Origin: Ancylostoma caninum
Lineage: Eukaryota > Nematoda > Chromadorea > Rhabditida > Ancylostomatidae
Reading direction: 5' to 3'
NCBI GenBank assembly: GCA_037903475.1
Contig: JBAJFG010000347.1
Coordinates: forward strand, 1,240,001-1,304,000
DNA length: 64,000 bases
Under the pieces are notes generated by a model. The model ran no database searches. It saw nothing but the letters and a program-made list of their open reading frames with translations, and was not told the DNA's origin. This document shows, in pieces, positions 10,379 to 20,044 of this stretch (positions are counted from its first letter, which is position 1; each line of letters begins with the position of its first letter). The translations under genes were made by a program, and so were the position numbers.

Positions 10379-11045
10379 TTAGGAAGTGTACAACTCTTAA
10401 TAACACGAAAACAAAAAAAACTCATTCCATGATTCCTCCGTTCTTGTGCGTTTACGTGGTCCAACAATTCTTCGGTGTCTTCTTTATGGGCAGTTCGAAA
10501 ATTGCGGCTACTGTAGTTGCCTAACAGCCACTACATGTGACCTCTCATTATGAAGATTCATCTTATAAAAGCTCCTCGGCTGTCCCCGGCTCATTGGTGG
10601 CAGCATGTAGCCTGAAATGACCCAACAGTAGCACATCGTAGTCGTTATCGCAGTAGTTTTTTTTTCGTATCTTAATCTTTCAGGACGTCCTTGATGCATG
10701 CGAAAGCATTGGAATAAGGACGTCATGAACCTAATGCGCTCCTGCGTTTTCTCTATCCTTCCCTTCTCACTCCACTTTCCATCAATCATCGCCCCGACCC
10801 CATCGCCCACAAATTACTGGACTGGCTCCTCCCCTCATCAGATGGAAATTGCTACCTTTTTGCGGAAGAAGTCCGTTCTCTACGACGTCGTGAATTGATT
10901 CGGTTTCTGCACTGTAGCTTTTGCATTTGCCCTTGATGGGTGACTGGGAGTTCCACCGCAAACAAGTCAGGATTGTTTGCTGATGGGGTTTATTTTATCA
11001 CGCCTTCTTGTTTCATCCAAGTGTATATGCTTCACAATTGGAAGT
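10378..11045 (+). repeat. Repeat family R, copy 2
   Basis: The part at 10,600-11,045 matches 51,850-52,262: GTCGTTATCGCA, CATCATCG-CCCG, CCCACAAATTACTGGA, GCTCCTCCC, AATTGCTACCTT, CCTTCTTGTTTCAT. The part at 10,378-10,450 also matches 5,030-5,110. It is a non-coding diverged repeat. Short frames such as 10,508-10,810 minus are not conserved between copies. Confidence 0.7.
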
Positions 11046-11071
11046 GAGCGGTCCCCTTCCTGTTATGTACC

Positions 11072-11107
11072 AGCTTGGTCGCCCGGCTAACACCGCGCTC
11101 TCAGGCT
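11072..11107 (+). ncRNA. Stem-loop PL36, copy 2
   Basis: Same 36-nt geometry as 8,271-8,306, here in sense on the plus strand. Outer arm AGCTTGG pairs with TCAGGCT, all seven positions with two G-T wobbles. Inner arm GCCCGGC with ACCGCGC keeps five of seven pairs. It is followed by CTCGCTCCGCTCGC as in the other copies. The Penelope coding part is not recognisable upstream. Confidence 0.5.
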
Positions 11108-11166
11108 TCTGTTCATGCTCGCTCCGCTCGCATTGCTTTAGTCTGTCATCTTCCCACGGTTATTTA

Positions 11167-12442
11167 TTAGGTTGGTGCAAAAATAATGCGCGTTTGCATG
11201 CCTTTGGTTCCAAACCTCATAACTCCATTCAAAATCGATCTTTTTCAAAAGGCTTAGAACCGTTTTAATCCGCAAATCTTTAGCAATAAGGCAGACGTTC
11301 TCCGACTACCGTGCAATTCTGACAGGACCTTCTAGGATCGACGAACTTCCGGAGGGCAGTTTTGGTATAACTTTAGTCTTCGAGAAAACTCTCGTGGAAG
11401 AGGTCGCCCAGGTTCTCAAGGAAGTGGTAGTCGATGAGCGAGAAGCTTGCTGATTATGATGTAGGACTCCGAGCTTCTTAGCTCAGATACTCCAAGCTGT
11501 GAAGAATCTGTCGTGCAGGGTGTGCCTGGACGGTGCCGTATAGGAGTGAAGAATCCATTTTATTGAGCAATGCTGGGGCCACACAGTAAAGTTTCTAATT
11601 TATTTCATTTACGTCTTAAAGCCACTTACCAGATTAGGAAGAATGAATGAGCTGCAGTGAGCAATTCTTGCAGCAGGTCACCACAAATTCGCCGTGACCT
11701 TATTTTGGTGTTCCTTCGGTTTCTGGGAGTGTTTCGGTGCATCTACCTCGTCCAACTATTCAGCGAGGCACCTCATTTTGTCGAAGAGGGTCTATTCTTC
11801 ACATTTAATTACTAAGCGACCAACTGTTTGGTTGCAATTCTTTCACTGCAAAGGCGCGAAGCAGACCTCTCAACGAGGATCAATGTGGTACTCGTTCTGC
11901 ATGCGCGACTTCAACTCGTCGAGCGTTTTCATCCTCCCATTTTCACTGAAGGGAGGGGTGGTCTGACATCAGTCACCGGCAATGTTCTGCCAAACCAAAT
12001 ATGTTGTTTTGGATGGGTGCTCTTTGATAGTTGTCATCAATTGGGGATCGCAAACCCCAGGAAGATCTATGCGACATTCCTTAATTTCGAAGCAAGGCAC
12101 ACCAAGCCGAAAAATCCGGAAGCAGCTCGGCGGAACGCATTCGCTCACACTCCCTTCGCCAAAACTATGGTAGTATTCCGAGCGGTTCCTGCTGGGATGC
12201 TGGCGAGTTTTAGCTCGCTGAAGTGAGTTTGGCAAAAAACTTGTTTTGGCGCCTTTCCTTCCACAACTAAAAATTCACAGAAAACATGAACTTCGCTCAA
12301 AATGCATGAGCTATTTGAAAAGGCCATGAAATTTGCTACAAAACCATGTGCAACTTCCCATACCTATAATAAGAAACACCGGAAGTTTTCTGCACCGAAG
12401 ATGAAGCAACGAAAAACGCGCATTATTTTTGCACCAACCTAA
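11167..12442 (-). mobile_element. Mariner element, full length, 29-bp terminal inverted repeats
   Basis: The ends are TTAGGTTGGTGCAAAAATAA plus TGCGCGTTT, 29 bases identical in inverted orientation, with TA on both sides (11,165-11,166 and 12,443-12,444). The 1,276-bp length and TTAGGTTGGTGCAAAA start are those of mariner elements of the cecropia/Hsmar1 type. The transposase remnant lies on the minus strand. The element landed about 60 bp after the PL36 stem-loop. Confidence 0.95.
11280..12240 (-). pseudogene. Mariner transposase pseudogene
   Basis: Minus-strand pieces in several frames follow the mariner order. A DNA-binding segment lies at about 12,110-12,190 (YYHSFGEGSVSE, then CFRIFRLG). 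A WLD-like stretch EVDAPKHSQKPKEHQNKV lies at about 11,690-11,750, a degraded catalytic-loop remnant TAPSRHTLHDRFF at about 11,510-11,550, and SLIDYHFLENL near 11,430, where mariners have SPxDYHFF. Frameshifts and stops separate the pieces, so no functional D,D34D enzyme can be made. In living elements this protein cuts and pastes at TA sites. Confidence 0.85.
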
Positions 12443-12479
12443 TAGTTCTCATTTATGAAAAGTATCGTTTCCTCTTATT

Positions 12480-12920
12480 TTCCGGCTCTGAAGTGCCCTT
12501 TCCAGAGCTGTACAACAGCGGGGTGACGTCTTTCCACCTTGTATAGGACCCGGCCCACTCTTCCCTCAGTCGTGAATCGTTTCCACAGCGTCATTTTCAT
12601 TATGGGACGTCGCCGCCCCCTCCACCGTCAGTGAATCCGTTCCTCAGCATCTTCCACACTACGGAGTTCGGGCGACCCCCCCTCCTCTCACCTCAACGGT
12701 GGACCTCGCGATTGACGTTTCCGCAATACAAAGCGCCGGCGCACCTTTCACATATCGATGCATCTTTTTCTCAGCATCTTCACCATACCCCGACTCAAGC
12801 ACCTCCCATATCACTGTGTCGTGCCGGCTTACCCCATCACTGACCTACTGACTACTGCACGTCCTCACACGCTATGGATCAGTTTCCCGCACCCTCTTCC
12901 GAACTGCGCCGTTGACGTTC
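12480..12920 (-). repeat. Strongly decayed minisatellite-2-like tract
   Basis: Repeating words such as CAGCATCTTCCACACTACGG, CAGCATCTTCACCATACC and AACGGTGGACC recur about every 60-130 bases. They resemble the reverse complement of minisatellite-2 (CTCCACACCATCGG, ATCGGTGGAC). The tract is C-rich and non-coding. Confidence 0.4.
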
Positions 12921-13106
12921 CTTACATCCTTGTTGTTTCCCGTCTATCTGGCTCTCCTCTTCTCCCTTCTCCTCCCACTCGCGTGTTATCTTTTATATGA
13001 CTTGATAAACACAGACCAATAAACTCCGAAATTCATCCATTCTCACTGTGCTGTAAACAACAGTAGGTCTTCCAAGCGACGAAAAGTGGGCCAAAACAAC
13101 TGTCCA

Positions 13107-13950
13107 TTAAAGGCAGTGTCTCAGCTCATGATGAGCATCGAGATATCAATGTAATCTGGTCCTACTCAACGTGCTGATTCCAATAATGTGCTTGAGATGT
13201 GAAAAAACGGTCAAAAACCCTTCGCTGGTTTCCTTGCTAGGAAACTAGCAAAAGTGGAGCTGAGAAGTTAAAAGCAGTGTCTCAGCTCATTGACCGCATT
13301 CAAGGTTACCACGTCGGTCGAACATATGCGAGCCGCTGAGCACAAAGATGTACTTTCACGGGAACAAAATTCCAGAAGTTACGCCTTTCCTTGCGAAATG
13401 TTCTTCCGACACAGAAGTGCTTGATCAGTTAATAATAGCCACTGCTTAGGAGTTCATTTTTATGTGCAACATTAACTCCTCAGTTCCGCTCTTTCAAGCT
13501 TCACAGCAAGGAAACTTCCGCTCCAACATTGAATTTGGCTTCCAAAATAGGGTTTTCTTGACCGTTTTTTTTTCACATTTCGAGCACATTATTGGAATCA
13601 GCACGTGGAGTGGGACCAGATTCCATTGAAATCTCGATACCCATCACGGGCGAGACACTGCCTTTAAGGTTGCACAAAAAAATGAACTTCTAAGCAGTGG
13701 CTATTATCAACTGATCAAGTACTGCAGTATCGGAAAAACATGCCGCACTCTCAGCTAGCTCTTGCTGCGGAATGAAGTCTCACATCCACTGGCCGAGAAT
13801 TTTAAAATTTTAGGCCAAAAAAACCGTAACTTATAGGGTATTCGACGTTTCCGCGAAACTTAAAGTACATCTTTGTGCTTAGCGGCTCGCATATGTTCGA
13901 TCAACGTGGAAATCTCGAACGCAGTCAATGAGCTGAGACCCTGCCTTCAA
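13107..13950. repeat. Four-module inverted repeat array A-B-A'-B'
   Basis: Modules meet at TTAA (or TCAA) words: A 13,107-13,267, B 13,268-13,473, A' (inverted A) 13,474-13,667, B' (inverted B) 13,668-13,950. A and B both start TTAAA(A/G)GCAGTGTCTC followed by AGCTCAT. B with B' shares CGAACATATGCGAGCCGCT and TAATAGCCACTGCTTAG. A with A' shares GATTCCAATAATGTGC and AACGGTCAA. It belongs to an AAGGCAGTGT-ended palindromic repeat family (see 49,135-49,539). No coding frame. Confidence 0.75.
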
Positions 13951-15949
13951 GGTGAAAATGAAAATTTGCAGACTTTTCATAAATAACTTGATATGCTGAA
14001 CATCGTGATAAACTTAGATCTTCCCGGTAGCGGCTGGTTCCGTTGCACGCACACGCACATAAAATGCCAATTGATATTAACTATGATTTTCCATTTACAT
14101 GATTCATACCCATCTAGTTCAGCAAAGAATGCCAGCCAAGCCATCCTCTCTCTTCTCCCAATTCAGTATTATTTTTTCAACTGCATTCTTCACGTTTATG
14201 TTTCTGCTACTTTCTTTTTGAATGACTGGGTTGACGTTGTAGTAAGTGTACTAAGTGCTCCGACCCAGGTTGCCAACATTGTTCCGAAAATTCCTGGAGC
14301 TTGGGCTACGGGATTACAGTATACAAGGTCGTAGAAACAGAAAAAAATTTCTTGTTCATTTTAAAAACATAGTTTTTACAATTGAACTTATATCTTCCTG
14401 ATTCAAAATCCCTAGAACAACTTGCCAACAAGTTTTCGATGAGCATGTTTCTGACGTCCTTGTTGCTTTGGGTCCTAAACACTTGCATCGTATACATTAA
14501 ATAACATAGATGAAGGATCTTAACTCTCTCTCTCTAGTCGACGAGTAGTTTGGCTAAACGGCTGTTGACAACTTATGGAAGGCTTGCTGACTACTTGTTC
14601 TTGAAAGAAAGCGGTCGACAACATGTTTGGCTCTTTCTTGTCGACAAGTTGTTGTGAGAAAAGGTTGCTGACAATTTTTTCGGATGGCATGATGACATAG
14701 ATCTTGTCAACAACGAAATGTTAGTTAAAATGTCGTGTGCAAGTGCTTTTGGAGCAATGGGCCAATAACATGTTCTTGAGGTTCTGAGGATAACCCTAGC
14801 CCGATCAATCATAGTGACTTCACGCAATCATGTATTTGTTCTCTTAAGTAGAAGATGTGTTAAATTACAAATGGCGATGAATGGGGGCAAATTGGTGTGG
14901 CACCCACGTTCTAGCCACAAACAACATCGCGAGTAAAATTCACCCGTTAAATGGAGTTTGTTCCTATTTCGTGTTCACAGTTCCCACACCCATTTACTTA
15001 CATTACTTCCAATTTTTCCCCTCTTCTTATGAATTCTTAAATCTATAATTATTCTTATTTTCTTCTCATAAATTTCTGTTCAACACACGAATTCTTCAAT
15101 GAGGCTCCTAACAACTGCTTCACAACTTCACGCTTTAACTGCCACAGATCTCATGATTTATCCTATTGAATGTCCTGTAATTTTATTGGATGTCGACAGA
15201 ATGATTAGCCGAGTTAGAGTTGAGCCTTATTGTACACTTGTGATTGAAATTGAATGTGCATGGTGTGCATAAAACGTAACTGAACGAAATACAAAGTAAA
15301 TAACAGAGTAGAAAGTAGAACTCAGGCTGCTACACGAATGTTCAGAATTTTGCATGTTTTGGCTACTTTGTGGAAGAACCTTCCATACATTTTGGATTTC
15401 CGATCAGGAGGATTTCCTAACTCTCTAGAGCTGCGCAGCTCGTGAAGTGTCGACGACCTGGTTAATTCTAAAGTTATATGGAAATTTTTTAATAATACTA
15501 TTGCTTGTTCAGTTTTCGTTTCGTGCATGAACCTCATACGAAAACCAAACACAGAAGTAGGTTTCCTCCTGCACTCATCAGTAAGGTGAAGGAAACCTAC
15601 TACATTTTGTCTCTAAGCCTATGCTTAATATGTGCACATAGATTTCTGAAAGATGTCTACTGATGTTCAGGCTTGAACCTTACAATTAGTCTTCGATTGA
15701 TATAACATCCCTGCACATGTACGAATAATGTATTAAAAATGAGAAGTACCAAGTGGGATATAATCAACCAGAAGACGTTGACTATATGGAAATGAGTCCA
15801 TTGAATACAATTGTTTATTTGTGGGTGACGATGATCAAATGGATGTATTGAAGGGATGGAATAGGTGGACGCATCTATTGATTACAGATATCTATGATCT
15901 ATGATGGTATATTGAGTATTAAATCAGCATCTTTTTAGCAATCTTTAGC
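13950..15949. other. Unassigned 2-kb stretch
   Basis: Several short frames (13,993-14,334 plus, 14,591-14,827 minus, 15,322-15,552 minus) lack recognisable motifs. The only structure seen is the hairpin at 15,556-15,601. Composition becomes AT-rich to the right. Confidence 0.4.
15556..15601. repeat. Hairpin, 12-bp perfect stem
   Basis: AGTAGGTTTCCT and AGGAAACCTACT form a perfect 12-bp stem with a 22-nt loop. No run of T follows that would suggest a terminator. Function unknown. Confidence 0.6.
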
Positions 15950-17400
15950 TAAGCCATATTGTAATCAGAATATTTTTTTATAAAAGCTTGAGTTCTAGAG
16001 GTATGTATGTCGAATTTATGTAAAATATATTTATTTTCGAACAAACAACGAATGTATGAACTTTCAATTACAAATTGACTGTAGTCCATGGTTAAGAGAA
16101 TGTTTTTTGTTTGTGTCAATCTCGTTACAAAGTCTTTTCTCGTAGAAGTCTTTTCTCGTAGAATGGGCGATTCGCAACACTTCAGTATAAATGGTAGCTT
16201 TTTTAAATCCAATTGAAATATTAGTGGAAAAGTGTGGGAATCGTTCAATAGCAAAGCCGAAAGGATCAGTCTTATCATACATTTTTGTTATTATATATAT
16301 TATATATGTTGTTATGTATATTAATTTCCAAATCTAAATAGTTACATTTATTATTGGATTCATGCGTAGTTTCCAACGATAGTACTCTATGATAGACTTT
16401 ATCTAGAAAAAGTGAGGACTGCTAAGAGGGGGCTGAAATTGCCACCCTGAGGTACGCCTGTAATCTGTTTAAATACAAGTGGGCCAAATGAACAAAAACT
16501 ATCATTGAGAAGATAGACCACTAAGAAAAGAACATCTGTAATTGTGTATTGTCTGCAATACTGGTCATAATTTTCTGAATAAAAAACTTTGTTATACTCA
16601 GTACAAATTAATTTCTGCTTATTAGTATTGTTAAAATATAATTTAAGAATTTCTTTAATGTTTGTAAGGATTGTGATGTGTGGGAGATTTGTGAACATAT
16701 CTGTAAAGTCTGCAGAGAAAAGGTAGTCTTATGTCTATTTAGATGTTCACTGATATTTCTATTATTTATCGACCAGTAACCATGAAATAAATGATTAAGT
16801 GTTGTGACAGACTGTACATATTTTTTGAAGGGGTTTTTAATAAAAGTAAATATTCTTGTAAGTTCTAGAGCCAAAGATTTTATGCTGCTGTTAAAAGCTT
16901 CCGTAATATAACGGAATTTTGTTGGAGTTTTGTGTAGTTTTGGTAACGCATATAATGTAGGTATATCCGGATTATCGAGTGGTTTTGAATGATTATTTGT
17001 GAGAAATGTTTGGTGTCTGAGAATGACTTCTTCCCTGGTTTCCCTATCATAATACTCGTAGGTATTTTCAAACCAAACGGACAGAATTTCACTCCACTTT
17101 GAGAGGGAGTGAAATTCTGTCCGTTGCAACTGACGCCCATTTCGTTTATAATTTGTGTGAGATAAAATTTTTACAGATAATTCCATAGTTCCCTTTGGCT
17201 TTATCCAATGGGCAAAAAATGAAATTGTGCTGTAACTTTTTTATTTTCAAAATTCTTTCGTGGTAACGTGTTTCTTTGTGCAAGTATTCCTTGGTAGGAT
17301 TTTGGTTTTAACTTAGATTTTAGTTTTAAAATTAGTCTCCTACCAATCTTTGATAGTTCTGGTAAAGCTGCAGAGCCATCATAACCACGTTCCGGAGCGC
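15949..17400 (-). pseudogene. AT-rich reverse transcriptase pseudogene (Penelope-like, second clade)
   Basis: Broken minus-strand frames follow the order of a reverse transcriptase family that I associate with cnidarian and other invertebrate elements. In order they are FCPLDKAKGN (about 17,200), TLYALPKLHKTPTKFRYIT (about 16,920), QITGVPQGGNFSPLLA (about 16,440, the GxPxG motif), NKCNYLDLEI (about 16,340), and YDKTDPFGFAIERFPHF (about 16,230). The segment that should hold the catalytic YxDD is not found. At least three frameshifts and several stops are present. The region is visibly more AT-rich than its surroundings. No nuclease domain is seen. An exact family name would need a tree. Confidence 0.75.
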
Positions 17401-17990
17401 TGTCGTACTCTAACAGTAATCGTCATCGAAGCTTGAAGGTATATGTTAATTCGTAGGCAAATTTATTCTAAAGAGAGCTCTGGTTCGCTGCATTGGCTCA
17501 TTTATGCCGTCTATGATACGTATCAAGCAATCGTTTTCAAATGATAGTCAGGGAAAGATCGCAATTCTGAGTGCATAGGTGATTCGAATTAGTTTATGAT
17601 TGAGCTTTGTTATAGTAGATTCCTCTGGTGGAATACATTCAAGTTATTTCGTGCACTTATTCATCCAACTAACCAGAGCAGATACAAGTGGTGTGCCAAA
17701 TCACAAACACTTTGTAGAAAATACATACAGCGCAACAGTGCCGCGGAATTCCAACTTCATAGGATTTCTGAGAGGGTTCCTCGTGCTTCTCGTGGTGGAA
17801 GAGCAGAAAGCTTATGACCTGACCATGATTTGAACAGTATCATTCTTCGGGGAGCCAATTTCCCGCTCTGCTTTGTTCCCTCCATCTCACGAAAAGTTTT
17901 CCCATCTTCAGCGAATAATTTGGAGAAAAATAAGAAAAGATATTTTCGTACCTGGTAAATGATAGACTCCCGTGATACCGATTTTCTTCG
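17400..17990. other. Unassigned stretch
   Basis: Two overlapping plus frames (17,596-17,817 and 17,600-17,833) have no recognisable motif and no match in the duplicated partner near 55.4 kb. Confidence 0.4.
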
Positions 17991-18710
17991 CGCTCCTTCG
18001 ATATTGGGAACAACCAGTCATCAGAGATGACGTTGCACTCCCATAACTTTGTGTACGCCCGAAACACAACTGGCTGCGCGACTAATCCGCTATTACTTCA
18101 CTACATCCACTCCTCGTTGCGTACCTTTCACTATACTGACGACCGGTATGTTACTAGAAATGTCCATGAACGCTGGGCTTCCTCAATGAAATACGGCCAG
18201 ACCCTTGCCTTCTGAATTAGAGGACTATTTCAAACTTGTGCAGCTCTTTACCCATTTACCAGCGAAACTAGTGAGTGATTCCTCTTACCACCATTCTCAA
18301 CACCTGCCGAAGCGGCAGCAATCCTCTGGAAGGTAAAACCCTGGCCCGTGGAGTAGACAATGAAGCGGTAAACAGCGCCCTCCAAAAATTACATGAGGAT
18401 GTAGGGCTACGGATGGAGCATGGGGGAAAATACTACTTTCGTGTCTCGTCTTCTTTTGTCTAAAAAATCAATTTTTACATAGAGGGTGAACTCTGCCTGC
18501 AAGTTCAGGTTTCTTCCACTAATTCGATTGTAACACCATTGACTGGGTCGTTGTAATTTGAAAAATTATAACAGGGAACATTGATTAGGGTTTTCAGTAT
18601 GAGTTGACAACCCTGCTCAATGAGGGAGGTTTTAGCAAAGAGACTTAAGTTTATTTCCTGCCGAAGACCAATCTTGTGTGTCTCACAGGAAAACCACGGC
18701 TGCTGCAATG
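17990..18710. repeat. Duplication D, copy 1 (partner 55,440-56,245)
   Basis: Shared blocks in order include CCGAAACACAACTGGCTG, GCGACTAATCCGC, CAGCGAAACTAGTG/CAGCAAAACTAGTG, CAAAAAATTAC/CCAAAAATTAC and CCACTAATTCGATT, then GATTAGGGTTTTC. The direct repeat is diverged. A minus-strand frame at 18,505-18,708 has a counterpart in the partner. Confidence 0.75.
18505..18708 (-). CDS. Conserved minus-strand frame in duplication D, unknown
   Basis: A 67-residue frame aligns without gaps to the frame at 56,043-56,243 over about 42 residues. KTSLI, then KTLI-VP-YN and PVN---IELV are shared. Neither has a signal peptide, membrane segment or known domain that I recognise. It could be an exon of an unknown gene, or an open frame kept by chance in a young duplication. 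Upstream on the minus strand another frame (18,748-18,969) has six cysteines and no known match. No splice model could be made. Confidence 0.25.
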   Translation of the reverse strand: MQQPWFSCETHKIGLRQEINLSLFAKTSLIEQGCQLILKTLINVPCYNFSNYNDPVNGVTIELVEET

Positions 18711-19873
18711 CAGTACATGTAGATGATTATCGATATTTACTACGGGCTTAATCGAAATCTATTACACGGCGTGAGTGGCTTACGTAGAGGCTTGAAATTA
18801 AGCTATACATGTTGATGGTTGCTATATTAGAGTTAGCTTCACCAGCTTTACGGTCGGGACAGGAACTGCATACATCGAAATAGGCAGGAGAATCTCCATC
18901 AAATGTTCCAGCGCTTCGTTCAAACGAGCTGTTAGGTCCAAGATATGTGCAGCATAGATGAATGATCACTATACATTTTCTTAGTAATGGTAACTGCTCA
19001 CTCAGAACTTGTATTCTATCTGAATTGTGTATCCAAAGCGTTGTAAATAAGACACAATAAATTAATCAGAATTTCCTCCTTTAGATGAACGCGTTCAAGA
19101 ACACGAGGTAAAATTCTTATTCTTTTTGAGGAAGTGTCTTTCTTTTAAAATAAACAAGAAGACGGAGGATACAACTACTTCCTTTTTTGCTTCATAGAAA
19201 AAAATGATTAGGATTTGCACATTCCCATGGGAACCGCAGTTCTTTGGTAATTGTTTATGTCTTTGCTTCATTTTACCTCTCCTCGAGTCTTTCGGGTTTA
19301 CTTCTTTTGTTTTAAGGCCTTATTTGATAATAGATAAGAAGACGACATCAGTTTCATTATATTTATTAGTGAATTTATTAGTATGTTATTATTTCGAAGT
19401 GCCATCACCTCACCCTCTCTTTATTCACTAGAACGATGTTTGCTTTTCGTTTGTTTCTCTGGTGGTCTGTGCATCCTCACATTTCATCGTCGTCATCGCC
19501 CTTGTTCTCGCCCAAACCTTTCTTTGGTTACAACGAGGGTAGGAACTGTACATACTCATCCTTCTCACACACTGCGCAGCTTATTCATTGAAGCGATCGT
19601 ACCGCACAAAAGTTGCACCTAAACATTAGGTCTTTTGATCCTCTCGAATTTTTTTCCAAAAATACATCGGATAAGAACTTAAAAATAACATCTTATAACA
19701 ACTCCATGCTGAAAGACTGTTCCCCTTTCTATACCATCTGTTAGAAATTCACTAGAGCTCCTTTCATGTAAAGACTGCACGTTCTTCAGTTCATTTTCCG
19801 TCCTTGCTCAGTTCGCTCAATTGCTAGTTTACTAACGAAACCAACAGTATTGTGCTGATTACAAACGTGCTGA
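18710..19873. other. Stretch upstream of the chemoreceptor gene
   Basis: Nothing coding is supported. A minus frame at 18,748-18,969 and hydrophobic plus frames at 19,204-19,431 and 19,383-19,622 have no domain. The part next to 19,873 may hold the chemoreceptor promoter, but no TATA box or other element stands out. Confidence 0.35.
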
Positions 19874-19896
19874 TTTCAGAACATCTCAAAACTTGA
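19871..19896 (+). promoter_or_regulatory. Possible spliced-leader acceptor and 5' UTR
   Basis: TGATTTCAG ending at 19,879 lies 17 bases before the chosen ATG. In nematodes such an acceptor with no upstream exon is often used for trans-splicing of a spliced leader. An ordinary upstream exon would look the same, so this is an inference. Confidence 0.45.
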
Positions 19897-20044
19897 ATGA
19901 GTTCCCAATCGCTGAAAAAGCTCATCGATCTCGCACCTACGTTAGTTCCTATAATTATAGCTTATTTTGAAGTGGTGGGACTTTTCGGAAATATTAATCT
20001 GATTGTGGCTACCGTAAAAAGGAAATATCTTCGAACTAAACACG
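19897..20044 (+). CDS. Chemoreceptor exon 1 (N-terminus, TM1)
   Basis: Starts at ATG 19,897 and ends G|GTGAGT, phase 1. It encodes about 16 extracellular residues, then TM1 with GLFGNINLIVATVKRKYL and RTKHG. The GN pair in TM1 followed by a basic loop is the family signature. Confidence 0.85.

Noticed and set aside
11828..12226. 132-residue plus-strand frame
   Set aside because: It is the antisense shadow of the mariner transposase remnant on the minus strand.
16064..16282. Separate small gene
   Set aside because: YDKTDPFGFAIERFPHF is the C-terminal part of the broken reverse transcriptase, so it is a fragment, not a gene.
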